64,000 bases of DNA from positions 78,003,538 to 78,067,537 of the forward strand of contig NC_044004.1 of the NCBI RefSeq assembly GCF_900496995.4, read 5' to 3'. The DNA comes from Aquila chrysaetos chrysaetos. Its lineage: Eukaryota > Chordata > Aves > Accipitriformes > Accipitridae. The translations under genes were made by a program, and so were the position numbers. The first letter of the stretch is position 1. The number at the start of each line of letters is the position of its first letter. The notes under the pieces are model-generated. The model searched no databases. It saw only the letters and a list, made by a program, of their open reading frames with translations, and was not told the origin of the DNA. Below, in pieces: positions 13,775-26,215 of the stretch.

Positions 13775-14295
13775 TGTACTGGCTCCAGCTGGGATGGAGT
13801 TAACTTTCTTCACAGCAGTGCATATGGTGCTGTAGTTTGGATTTTTGACTAAAAGGTGCAGATAACACACCAGTGCTTTGTCTAGGGCTGAGCAGTGCTT
13901 GCACAGCATCAAGGCTTTCTTGTTGCCTCACTCAGCCCCCACCCCAGCAACTAGGCTGAGTGTGGGCAAGGAGTTGGGAGGGGACACGGCCAGAGAGACA
14001 CTCCATACCTAATAAAGTTATGCCCAGCAATAAAAACAGGGGGTGGGGGCTGTCTTCCAAGGTAGCCATTGCTCGGAGGCTGGCTGGACATCAGTCTTCT
14101 TGTGGGAAGGGGTGAGTGACTGCCTTTGCAACACTTCTCCCCCTGCTCTTTACTTCACTTTAATACTAAATGTTGTCTTCACCCATGGGTCTTTTTGCTT
14201 TTGCTCTTCCGATTCTCTCCCCAACTCCGCAAGGGGAGGGAGTGAGACAGCAGTTGTGGGGGTGCTTAGCTGCCAGCTGGGGTCAACCCACCACA
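13775..14295 (+). mobile_element. Older solo LTR, ERVL-like
   Basis: A 521-bp element that begins TGTACTGGCTCCAGCTGGGA and ends TGGGGTCAACCCACCACA, flanked by perfect 5-bp target duplications GTGGG (13770-13774 and 14296-14300). TG...CA ends and 5-bp duplications are typical of ERVL-class LTRs. Its ends resemble the younger LTRs at 18.0 and 21.8 kb, but its interior differs, so it is a related and older subfamily. AATAAA-type signals lie near 14010-14035. No retroviral coding sequence is attached. Confidence 0.85.
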
Positions 14296-14300
14296 GTGGG

Positions 14301-17300
14301 AAAGAGCGTGGTGCTTTGAAAAAGCCAAGGTAGGAGGTAGTCATGCGTATGTTCTGGGTGTTCGCTGACCCCCACATAACCATGCCTCATGTACTTCTGC
14401 ACTGCTGGTGTGAGAAGGGAACGTAGTGGCATTTTTCCCTTGTGTTTCCTTTCAAGGTCAATAAAAAACCCCCTAAATACTAGATGGAGATTTTAACAGC
14501 ACCAACTCAGGTGAAATTCCACCTCAACTCCCCAGTCATCATTCAGGCAGCTTGTTCTTGGGCAACAGACCACTGGGGAGAAGGATGTGCTACACTTTTA
14601 TACTTAACAGGACTTGCTGGTATAACTACGGATGACCTATAGCTGAATTCTTCCACCAGCACATACTAAATCCCTTTTCTAGGTAGAATGAGCTATACTG
14701 ATGAAGGACATTTTTTGTTTATGTAATTGCATCAACATGGGGTACTGTGTCTACTAGAAGTGACTTCAATCCTTCCTTCTATCTTCCACACTTGTGTTCT
14801 GGTAGTTTTGCACGTGATTGCAATACGTCGTCTAAATTTACTGTAACGTCTATTTTCCTTCATAAGCAGGTACATACCACTACTATTACTACAACGTATT
14901 TGTGTAACACAACACTACCAAGCAAGGAGTATCTTGCTGAGGGACTTGACCCAGGCAGCATACTGGACTCTTCCTTGGAGGGGACCAGAGGACCCCCAAA
15001 AGAAGCCATTTACCAACTCTGTTCTTTACCTTTTTTTTCTTTTTTTCTTCTCTTTTTATAACTTTCTGTAGGCTAAGGTGGGTATTGTTACTTTAAAATT
15101 TAATTAGATAATACAACTCTAAATACACTGTCTTTACCATTGCACCACAATAACTTGTTGGTGCACAGATGAATGATTACGGTTGTTTAAGACTTCATAA
15201 TAGAGGATACTCTTTTCGCTTCTTCAGTATTTTGCCAGACTTCTTTATGGTAGGAACACTATTCTCAGTAATTTAACTAAAAATCTAAGAAATGGAATGT
15301 CCAGGTTATTTCTAAAGGTGCTTTTGAAATACACTACATCTTAAGCAAACCTTCTTGCATATATATAAAAACAAGGTTGGGTTAAGTACAGGCTATTTTG
15401 TTGCACAAATAATTTTGTTCACAGTATTAGTAACTAACTTTTTCAGTCACTCCCATAAACCTTTAGTGGGTTTGAATCACGTTATTTGGTCCCCAAGTTA
15501 TTTCAGGGCCCCTTATGAAATCTGTCACCGATTTTTGCTGAAGTTACTGCAATAAAAGAATGTAACCGATAGGTTTGTTCTGAAATCCTTTTAAAGATTA
15601 CCCATCAAGAAATCAACACAGGCAGAAGATTACTTCTGGGGGGCATTTTGGTGAATGTAGGAGAACTTCTTGCCATAGAGTGGACAGCTAGCTAAACACT
15701 GAGCCAGTGAAGCTGCTGGAGAGGTCAGGAACAGGAGTGCCACGTTTCAGCCCCCTGCTGTCCCTGGGAGCGTCTGTAGGCCGAGCACTGCTCCGTACCA
15801 CAGCCAGCCCCAGACCCTGCTGGGCAGCCAGGCTGCCCAAGGTCCTCTGTGTGCATGCACTTATGCCTGGACGTGCTGACTTGATTTGATGTTGATCCCC
15901 CTGAAATCAGTAGTTTTTCTCCCAAGAAAGACTGAAAGGATCTCACCTTCCCAAATGTGAAGGTCGTATGTGCTGTAGGCATTTTCTTCTCTGCTAGCTT
16001 TCTGTACAGCGTAAGGAAAGAAGTACTTGTACTTTGTACACCTCCCCTTTCCTGATAAAGCAGTTTTCCTCAGGTCTAAGATACTTGCCACTCTCGCATG
16101 ATGCTAAATGGAAACACCATCATCTGCAAACAAAACTACAACATACAGATCATGAAATATTGCTCGCCACAGCATTGGACAGGAGACATTTTTTGAAGTT
16201 GCTATTGCATTCTGCTGTTTCACTGTAACCCTGGTGTAAGTCAGCCACCTAAGGAGGGGAGAGACAGCAAGGAAACGAAGAGGCAGCTGAACTCACACGT
16301 GTAGGAAGTTTTCATCTTCTGTCTCTCAGCAGATATCTACATGATTATTTTCTGGGATGTTAAGTGTACTTACATTGCTGACACTATTCACAAGTCCACT
16401 AGAGAGCAGCTATGCCTCACATTTACTGAGGGTTTTTTTTAATTAGTTTCTCTGACATTTATTACACTTAACTCAAATGACTAATCAGACCTGAAAAGCT
16501 TTCTCAGTACTAGACTGAGAAGCAAGGGAGGTGTGGCTTCAGGCTACTCTGATTCATACCAATGCACTGCTCTCTCTCAGCATTGATCTGGTCTTGTTCA
16601 TGCACAGCATTATTCTTACAGAAATCTCATATTCTAGTTTGGGATATTTCATTTAAACTGAAGAAATGCAGGGCTGAGTTACACGCTTTTCCTTAAGCAA
16701 GCCTTGAGTGCCACATGTTGTGAGCTCCCTTGAATTTCTTCAAGAAGGGAAGAAGTACAGGACAAGGTCCGGAGCGACAGGCACCCAAAGGGCCTGGTCT
16801 TTCCAGTCAGTGGATAAAATGGGAACTGAAAAATAGCTAAATAAGGCTCTTTCACCCCATTTCCACTAGGTGCAAAGGAGTGCTGTGTATGTCTAAAGAA
16901 CTAGTAAGGTACAGCAGTCCACAGCAACCCATATTAGGCCATCTAACTTATGGAAGATGTTAAATTACACTGAAGAATGATTTACACTAGTGAGAAGACA
17001 ATGTATTTTATAAAATACAAATTTATATAGAGAAGACAATTTATTGTATAAAATATTGGATTCTCCTGACCATTCTCTTAACCCTATAAAAAGGTTAAAC
17101 TTGTCTTTCTTTAAACATCAAGGAACAGGTTAAATATAAAGACACCATTTAAATTCCAAGCACCTCACTATTTATCTTTATGTAAGAGAAAAAGATAAAG
17201 GAAACTACTACCTGTCAAAACAGCTGGTAAATCCAGATTCCCTACCCTGGTCTGGTAAGTTAAAGAAAATTGCTCTGGCCCTGTTAGAAGCAGACAGACG

Positions 17301-18012
17301 TTATTAACACAGAAGGACATCACCTTGTCTCCAGTCCCCAGACCTAAGCAGATACGCATTGGCTAGCTATTCCCTGAGCTGCACAAACCTTTCACAGATT
17401 TTCCACAGCTCCCCATGGCCAACTCATACTTGGTCACCCAAGTATGTCACCCAGTGCATTAGAGCGAGGACGAACACCAGGGGCAGGTGCACGTAAGGAT
17501 AGTACCGGGGAAGTGGAGGTAGTGGCCATGGGAGCGGTGCCAGGCTTACTGCTACAGCAAGTAATTCAGGGTAAGGGGCCCAGACCTCTCCCCAGTGCAC
17601 AGTTTCCCAGCCCCCTCTTCCCAGGAGTCCTTCAAGTCCCAGTATTTTCTTCAACCTGCATTATCCTGGACCCTTATAAACTGCCTTCAAGTGCCTGGGT
17701 AGTCCTACTTTGGCACCTTTTTTTCTACCAGATCACTTAACCCTCATGCATAAAGTAGGAAGGACAAGGACTAATTTCAGAGTTTGTATATGCCAAAGGT
17801 CAGGCTTTTCTTGTGTACTTCAACAGTTACTTCTTTGTCCTTCGTTTTCTGGAATACTGATTACCCACTGTATATAAACCTGGCATTGTTTCCCACCTGT
17901 GAAAAAATAAAAATCAAGCATAGAAATGTTTCAGAGCATGTAAACTGAATCATAAAGATCTAAGAAAGCACAGAGAATTACTGTTATATGTCAGACTGAT
18001 TACCGAAAATAG
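14301..18012. other. Intergenic, no gene recognised
   Basis: AT-rich spacer between solo LTRs, with a T-rich low-complexity patch near 15030-15060 and GC-richer patches near 15710-15870 and 17440-17640. No frames with domain content, splice-site chains or RNA genes were identified. Confidence 0.55.
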
Positions 18013-18017
18013 GGCGA

Positions 18018-18597
18018 TGTCCTAGTTTCAGCTGGGATAGAGTTAACTGTCTTCCTAGTAGCTGGTACGGTGCTATGTTTTGAGTTCAGTATGAGAAGAA
18101 TGTTGATAACACTGATGTTTTCAGTTGCTGCTAGTAGTGTTTAGACTAATGTCAAGGATTTTTCAGCTTCTCATGCCCAGCCAGCGAGAAAGCTGGAGGG
18201 GCACAAGAAGTTGGCACAGGACACAGCCAGGGCAGCTGACCCAAACTGGCCAACAGGGTATTCCATACCATATGACGTCCCATCTAGTATAGGAACTGGG
18301 AAGTGGGGGCGGGGAATCGCCGCTCGGGGGACTAGCTGGGTGCCGGTCGGCGGGTGGTGAGCAATTGCACTGCGCATCATTTGTACATTCCAATCCTTTC
18401 ATTATTGCTGTTGTCATTTTATTAGTGTTATCATTATCATTATCCGTTTCTTCTTTTCTGTTCTATTAAACTGTTCTTATCTCAACCCGTGGGTTTTGCT
18501 TCTTTTTCCCGATTTTCTCCCCCATCCCACTGGGTGGGGGGGGAGTGAGTGAGCGGCTGCGTGGTGCTTAGTTGCTGGCTGGGGTTAAACCACGACA
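18018..18597 (+). mobile_element. Solo LTR, ERVL-like (copy A)
   Basis: A 580-bp LTR starting TGTCCTAGTTTCAGCTGGGA and ending GGGGTTAAACCACGACA. Perfect 5-bp target duplications GGCGA lie at 18013-18017 and 18598-18602. It carries an ATTAAA poly(A) signal at 18465-18470 and the TTATCTCAACCCGTGGGTTT segment that usually follows it. I recognise this as an LTR family abundant in Neoaves (from memory; name not assigned). No internal retroviral sequence remains, so it arose by LTR-LTR recombination. Confidence 0.92.
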
Positions 18598-18602
18598 GGC
18601 GA

Positions 18603-21600
18603 GCATTTGATTTTTTCATTTGCCAGAAGACATATGAAGTGGCACAAACACATTGCAATTATTGAGATGATCAAGGAAAAAAAAAAGCTCACTTCAGGCC
18701 GGTCATTCCGCATCAAACTATGAAGAAATGTTTCTTTCCCAGCTTTTAAACTATTTCAAATAAAACAAAACTTCATAATGAAATATCATAAATGGAAAAT
18801 CGAAATGCTCATATGAAAGTGTCAGCATGAAACATTTTGATATTTCTAATTATTTATTAGTTTTGACAGAAATTGGACAAAATCAATAAAATCAATCAGG
18901 ATATGATGAAGAATAGCGCTAAAAGGAAAAATCTGTGCAGTTCGAGCCTTAAAAACATTGAACTAGATCTAGCACCGGAGCAGAAAACAAGGCAGCTTGG
19001 AGAATGAGTAAGGAGAGTTTCCATGGCATATGATTGTATCAGAGGATAAAACTGCTTGATCTCTGCTCAATTTAAAGACAATTTAAAGTGAAGCGAATGG
19101 TGGCATTTCTCTCAGAAAAACTCAGGATGGCCAACACAGAAATGCAGAGGGAAACGGCAAGAACAGAGCCAAGAAAAAAACTACAGGGTCTATTGCGTCT
19201 CTGCAATACTCTGTGTTTTTCACAGCACCTTTCAAAATAATGTCCTTTAACCTTCTCCTGCAGATCCACCACAAACAGCGATTTGAAAGAACATCAGCCT
19301 CCTTTGATCTCCGGTTATTGTTTTGGAAATTACATCTTTTGTCTCCTTTTTTCTTCAGGCCGTTTCTTACATTCTCATGAGTTTTCCTGTTCTCAGCCTG
19401 AATGTTTCCATTTCCTTTCATGTTGTCACCCTTTGTGCAGCAATATCAAGTACAATTATTTTGCAGCCTCTGGAGTCCAATAAACAACTCCTTACATGCG
19501 ATGCACGATACAGTCACACAGCTCTAGGAGATCAAGGTGTCGAGGCTAAAAGCACTGGTACATGTGCACTCTTTGACCAGTAAAAAGGGCAAGTAAAACG
19601 CAATCTTCCTAGTGATTTAAGCTCTTAACATTTTATTTTGCCTGTGGTTGGGCTCCAAGCACGTAAGTTGCCAGCAGTGGCTCAGCTGATGGCAGTAGTA
19701 GGTGAAGGTCTGGTTTGAAGATGAAGGTCTGGTTTGAAGGTGAAGGCTGGGTAGGACACAGTCACAGCCACCCTCTCCTTCTCGTGCCTGCTGGGTGTCA
19801 TAGTCCACCATGCTCAGTGGTGCAGCAACAATTGCCTATGGTCCACTCGTAAATCAGATGCCTGAAAAGATGAGCATTAAAATAAGTACTCCACAAAACG
19901 GGAGAAGGGTGACAGAAGAGGTGTAACCTTCTAGGCTGTGGGACAATGAAAGATGACTTTAAAAAACTAGGAAAATACCACTGAGGCAAGCTTCCACTGT
20001 TATCTTAGTCATTTGCCCATAGTGCAAACCAGCATTTCTCAGCTGGTAAGAGCATATCTCCCTGGGAAGGCATGGCAAGGTACCTGCAGTGTCTCTGTGC
20101 CCAGGCAGTCAAGCACCTCCCAGGATACGCACCGCCGTGACGGCTGGTCCAGCCTAACAGCTCCCTGCCACAGCAAGGTACACTTTTGGCAGGGTCAGTG
20201 ACCTAACTTGTTCCCCGAGAGGCAAACACCAGAGCAGGTGAATGACTGGTGCTAGAAAGATGGGGAAAAAAAGGACCGCCTGTGACTTTCAGCTGGGCCC
20301 TCAACACCGGCGGGGGGTCAAGCCTGCAGAAGGGAGAGATTTAAGCAGCTGCTTTTGCTCCTCCGCACCCGGGATGCGACCATCGTGGGAGGGAGAAGGG
20401 GTGCCTGTGGCAGAGGTGCGGCATTAGTGCTTCACTCCCTATCCCTGGCCAGCAACAGGCAGGGAAGTTAGGAGGAAGACGGGCTCGGAGATACAAATGG
20501 AAATGTAGTGGCTAACAAACCACCTAAAAATGCCACCAACCAGGGATCTAAGAACCATAGGCTTAGTTACACAGAAAAAGAGAAAACAGAGGCATAGATA
20601 GAGTTTTTCCACGGCTTCAATAAAAAAGTAGTTGTGTAATCCCTATGATAATCAGAGGAAGAGCATCAGGACTGGAAATTCAGCTATATGGAGAGGAATG
20701 CTGAATCTTATGATATTGCTTCTGGGTAAATTCTGGATGCCCAAGAGAGTTTTTCCTTGGTTATCTGTATATCCCACGTTTGCAGTGATTATGGGAAAAA
20801 TGTGATTTTCAAAAGCCTCCATTGTTCTGTACTAGCATCTTCACAGTGCCTCCTTGTTCTTCTCTTGGTTTCCCACAAGTTAGTTCAGAGAAGCAGCACT
20901 GTCTACTCAAGGAATGGGGTACCAAGTGTTAAGTCTGCAGGAAGCACACAGATAACAGGCAATAAAAATGTCATTGTACAGAAGACTACTTTAAGACAGC
21001 AATTTTACTATTTTCTTGTATATTCACCTACAGATGCAGCCATCATGTTTACTGGCTCAGGTTTCTGGAAGGAAAACACAAGCAGGACAAGACACCTTAA
21101 TTTTCCAGTCAAAGGTACAACATTAGAGTAACACTTGTTTTTTGCTTGAAAAGGAACAACTCTCCTATCAGGACCAATCAGACAGTAGCAAGGAATTAAA
21201 ATCTATGATCTTCTACTGATGTTTCAATATAGAAATTACTGAAAATTATTACAATGAATCTTGCAGTCATCCCTCTGAAATTAATTGACAGTGGGTGATC
21301 ACACTTTCTATCTTTGCTCACACAGAAATCTTTGACTAATCTTTTCAGACAGATTTTTATACTCCCACAAATGCATCGAGTAGTTATTTTCACACAAGTA
21401 GTCGTTTCAATTACAGTTCTGCAACAAACTTTGTTTCGTACCTTGAATGTTCTTTTTCTTCTCCTTTGTCTTCTTTTCAGAGGTCTTTGCTCATTTTTAA
21501 TACGTTTCCATAGGTTCACTTACAGGGAATGGTGTATATGCTTCTGGGAGCTTGCTTGCCAGGGGCAAAATTGTTGCTGGTGAAAACTCAAGGTTTGGGC

Positions 21601-21826
21601 AGTCATTGCAGTCATTGCTCATGACAGTGAAGGGAACAGGATTTGCCAATATTAGAGGCTCGAGTATCCTGTATTGCTACAGCTCAGCTTTCTGGGGAGT
21701 TACAGGCTGGTAGGCACTCACCAAAGCGGAAGGGAGAAGAGAAAGGGAAGGAATGAAGGCTAATGCAGATGGGTCCGTGACTCTCCTGGTTCCAGTCTGG
21801 CAATGCAGACGTGGATTTGTTTCTGC
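18603..21826. other. Spacer between two sister solo LTRs
   Basis: Unique-looking sequence, not retroviral: no gag, pol or env-like frame is present, so this is not a proviral interior. It includes a short tandem duplication at 19701-19748 and a GC-richer patch near 20060-20450. No gene recognised. Confidence 0.65.
19701..19748 (+). repeat. Short tandem duplication, period about 20
   Basis: GATGAAGGTCTGGTTTGAAG-like unit in two near-perfect copies plus a partial third. Confidence 0.7.
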
Positions 21827-21831
21827 TACAC

Positions 21832-22410
21832 TGTCCTGGTTTCAGCTGGGATAGAGTTAACTGTCTTCCTAGGAGCTGGTACGGTGCTATGTTTTGAGTT
21901 CAGTATGTGAAGAATGTTGATAACACTGATGTTTTCAGTTGTTGCTAAGTAGTGTTTAGACTAATGTCAAGGATTTTTCAGCTTCTCATGCCCAGCCAGC
22001 AAGAAAGCTGGAGGGGCACAAGAAGTTGGCACAGGACACAGCCAGGGCACGTGACCCAAACTGGCCAACAGGGTATTCCATACCATGGGACGTCCCATCT
22101 AGTATAGGAACTGGGAAGTGGGGGCGGGGAATCGCCGCTCGGGGACTAACTGGGTGTTGATTGGCGGGTGGTGAGCAATTGCACTGCGCATCATTTGTAC
22201 ATTCCAATCCTTTCATTATTACTGTTGTCATTTTATTAGTGTTACCACTGTCATTATTAGTTTCTTCTTTTCTGTTCTACTGAACCGTTCTTATCTCAAC
22301 CCGTGGGTTTTGCTTCTTTTCCCGATTTCCTCCCCCATCCCACTGGGTGGGGGGGGAGTGAGTGAGCGGCTGCGTGGTGTTTAGCTGCTGGCTGGGGTTA
22401 AACCACAACA
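21832..22410 (+). mobile_element. Solo LTR, ERVL-like (copy B)
   Basis: A 579-bp LTR, near-identical by eye to copy A and in the same orientation. It starts TGTCCTGGTTTCAGCTGGGA and ends GGGGTTAAACCACAACA, with perfect 5-bp target duplications TACAC at 21827-21831 and 22411-22415. The poly(A) signal position reads ACTGAA (22279-22284) instead of ATTAAA, and several CpGs of copy A are TG or CA here. Having its own target duplication shows it is an independent insertion rather than the other end of a provirus with copy A. Confidence 0.92.
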
Positions 22411-22415
22411 TACAC

Positions 22416-25400
22416 CTACATAGCATAGCAAAGCCCAGAAACTTACTCTCCCTCCCTTCTTCCAATTCCAGCTGTGCGTACCTGCCATATCCATTGCACC
22501 AACATTAGCACATTTCACCCCTCAATAAACTGAATGAATTCACTAAACGTAGCATAAAACTCAACTACGAAAGAAAAAAGCATGTAACTGATCTAATGTT
22601 CAATTACATTTTTCTGTGATTGCAACTGCTTCTGCTGCGGCTGCCTCTTTGTCCTACCTTTAGATTCATTAGTCTTGGATTTACCTTACATGTAAACTTA
22701 TTTGTTTATTTAGACCACCTGAAAGATACTTCTGGCTACCCTAAATGGTGCCAGTACCATGGTTTATTCTAAATAACTTTACTTAGTTGTTTGGTTTTTT
22801 TCAATCAAATTCTCACTTGGAAGTTTTTTATTTCATAATGTCTATGTCATTTCCCACAGTTAATTTCTCTATTTGTCTCCACACTTGAGAAATGCTTTCC
22901 TCTCACTGCTAACTCCCTGTATTTAATTTTAATTTCCTTCTTAGACCTTAATCGTAATTAAGAATATCTTGATTCTTCTCCCTTTTTGAGGTCAAAACAG
23001 GCTCACAGTACATCTTAAAACATTTCCATTATTGTTTCCACTGAATGCAAGGAAAATATGTTGACTTCATTAAAAAAAGAATAAAATTAAACCAGAGATT
23101 ATTTTCATAAATTAGATGTACAGATTTCACAGCTTAGAAACAAGGATGTCAAACGTGTCCAGCTTATACAGCCTCCTACACAGAAACCACAAGGTTTCAA
23201 CGATAAGTCACTGAAACCACAGCATTCAGCTTTTTATCCAAGACTACCTTTACCAAACGGGTGCTGCTGCTTCAGTGCGATGACTGATCACACAATAGTT
23301 TTTCCAAGGTTCGCTTAAGGTGCTGACCTGTGAAAAAAAATGAAACTCATTATGCAAAACAACCGTGCTATATAGCTTTTCAAATCTGTATGTGTGCATA
23401 TATAAAAGATACATCTGTAGGCACAGGCACACACATTTGTATCTGTTATATATGTCTAGTTATAGAAGACAGAAACAGAGATGTCTGAAAAAAAATTTTA
23501 CCGAGAAAAGCTGTTTTTTCAAAGATACAACATTAAAGTTTTATCTGTTAAGGACAGTATGAGCTAGTCACCTCAGAGCATTCCCTAACATGCTGTAAAC
23601 AATTAAATAGCAGATTTATTTAAGTGTAAAGTCATAACAAAGTGCATCATATTCACAAAGTAATTCATATATGAAAAACAGAATAGTTAATATTCCTATT
23701 TAAGATAATTCTATACTGGTATAGTCAAATCCACATCAGAGATTGTATTAGTGTAACTGCCTGAAAGGTAACAACGAATCTTGCCTGAGTGATATTATAC
23801 CTGCAAGACTCTCAAAATGTAGACCAGGCTGCAGAGTAAAGACTTTTCCCTAAATCCTGTTCCTTAAAATGATTCTGCCAGAAATTGCATTTCAGCCACA
23901 GCTGAAGGGCTGAACGCTGTTTGCACTGGCAGCAAATTGCTGTTCCTGGAATGATGTTGCTGAGCGATACCTTCTGGCCCCCTCAGCCTTGTGTGCTAAG
24001 GAGGTACTTGTTGTGTAGGCGATCCACAGTTTTGATCAGTAGTAAAGCCAGCAGAAGAGGAGTTTCTGACTAATAGCAACTCATTGCTATTTGCAAATCT
24101 GGCAGTTGTGCTAAGGAGAAAGTAGAGTTGACAGTGAAATGATTCCAGTCAAAACAAAGCAAACCAAACAAACTCTCAAGGCCTTTGCAAGAGGAATTTT
24201 TCACCTGGATCATTTTAATGACCCAAGCTGCTTTAACAGAGGCTCCTCAGACTGCAATAAACTGTGATGCAGAGATACAGCAGAGTGTCAGTGACCTGAA
24301 GTAGAAAGCTCTTTAAACGGCTTTGCTGCTGAAGAAAGCACTTGCATTACTACATCCTGAGACCTGCAGAGGTGGCTTCTGCCTCAGCCTTCCCTTTGCT
24401 TACGCAGCATGACACCAGAGCCTCTTCTATGCTGCAGGAGCTGAAGTGCAAGCAGCATCTGATGGCTGATGCAGTAGTTTGCAGCACACATAGTGGCAGC
24501 GCACAGGAGAAGTTGAGGAGTTGGTCTGCAAGCAGGTACTTGGGAGTCGCTCCAAGGGGAGGCAGACCACATCCTCCAGTGCAATCTCAGGCTGCTCCTC
24601 TGTCTTCACTATTTCTTGCTGGGCCACAGAGATGCCTCAGCGTGGTATGACATGACACTGTTCCGGGGCCTGGGAAGACAAAAAAAAAAAAAAGGTCAGG
24701 AGAACAATGTGAATGAGTTTATAGAACTTAAAACCGACACTATCATTAAAAAAAAAATTCTAATAGAAACTGTGTATAGACAGTAAACATATATACACAT
24801 ATGAAGGAGGGTACAATCTGTAGTATTTTGGTAGTACCTGAGAACCAGAAAGTGAAACTAGTTAGAAATAAAAGTGGTATTCAGTCATCTGCTTCTACCA
24901 ATACATGCCAAAAAGTAAAGCACAATAAAAAGCGAAAAACTGCATTTTAAAGATAACTTTATGTACTGATCTTTAAATCAGGGCAGATTTGCTGGAGAGG
25001 AGGGAAAAGAGGCCATAGCCCCTCACTGGCTGCACCCTGTATTTTGCTCTAGACTGTGTAAGAGGGGAACAATCGTACTGCTGCAGAGATCCCACACCAG
25101 CACAGCAGCCTCACCAAAATCCCGAGAGTGACTCCCAAAAGAATCTGTAACATCAAACCTTTAATTCTGATACTGAAACACAAGTTGTAGTGTCACGCTG
25201 ATCTCCACGCAAGGCATGTCAGGATACAGGAAGGCCCAACTGCCAGTGGAATAGTTACACATGTAATGCATTCCCACAGGCTGCAGTAGACTCTGCACCA
25301 GACTTGTCCATCTTGAGCCTATAATGGTTTGGGGTTTATTTGTTTTATGCTATTGATATTGTAACATAGAAGTAACTCTCTTCTGACTGCTGCTCCTTCT

Positions 25401-25839
25401 GTTCATTAACATTAGTAAATGAACAAAGGCAGCATTCTGTTTTGTGCCATTCTGCTTCCTCCATTCACTGTCCAACATCTGCAGGTATCTCTTTGGATTT
25501 TTCTTTCTGAACATTTTGAACGAACGTGACATATACTGCTGGGTTTCAGGACTGCCACATCACTGCTTTTCACACCATAGGCCAGACTCTTAGGGGAGTC
25601 GTCAGGAAACTTATGTTTCATACAGAGAACATTTCTGCGGTAGAAAGATTGCACACTGCTGGGCCATGTTTCACAAGGAGACCTGAGGATCTGCAGTGCA
25701 ATGCCATCAAGCACTAGAGCTGCAGGAGAAGTCATTGTTGCAACTCAGAAAAGAGCGCTGACTTTTCTTGCTTATTGCCCCCACCTCTCCCCACCTGTGG
25801 CTTTCAGCTGAACAACTACTTTCTGCCCTCAAATTGTTA
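22416..25839. other. Intergenic, no gene recognised
   Basis: Strongly AT-rich in the first half, with A14 at 24680-24693. Frames are short; the GC-richer frames near 24380-24650 occur on both strands and lack recognisable content. Confidence 0.55.
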
Positions 25840-25846
25840 AGAGAAC

Positions 25847-26215
25847 TGTGGTAGCTTGACTTCCTGTGAACTGCTGCCTTGTCTTCTGAACTTGGCTGTC
25901 CTCTGGTAGTGGGGAAAGATTATTAGTAGTACTGTAAATAAGAATGAAGCTGCCCTATAAAAGCTGGAACGCAGCTCAGGCACAGAAAAAGCTCTAAGCT
26001 CTTATCGTTACAGAGATCAAACTGATAAGGCCTTACGCAGGAGTTTTTAGCTGAGATGTGAAAGGAACTATATGACGTGGATGCCTGCAATGGCAGAAGA
26101 CCAGACTTGGTGACCCAGCGAGGCTTCTTCCATCCTACATGCAGAGAAAGGTGTGACCCAGGAAGTGCGAGGCTGCTCCAACATTGAAGGAAAGACTTGA
26201 AAGGACGTGGTCACA
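25847..26215 (+). mobile_element. Possible LTR-like element with 7-bp flanking repeats
   Basis: A 369-bp segment that begins TGTGGTAGCTTGAC and ends ACGTGGTCACA (TG...CA), flanked by AGAGAAC at 25840-25846 and 26216-26222. It contains CTATAAAAGC near 25956, suitable as an LTR TATA box. No clear poly(A) signal was seen. Seven-base duplications are unusual for avian ERVs (4-6 bp is typical), so this may be coincidence or a different element class. Confidence 0.4.

Noticed and set aside
18018-22410. Reading the two LTRs as one provirus
   Set aside because: Each LTR has its own distinct 5-bp duplication and the 3.2 kb between them contains no retroviral genes.
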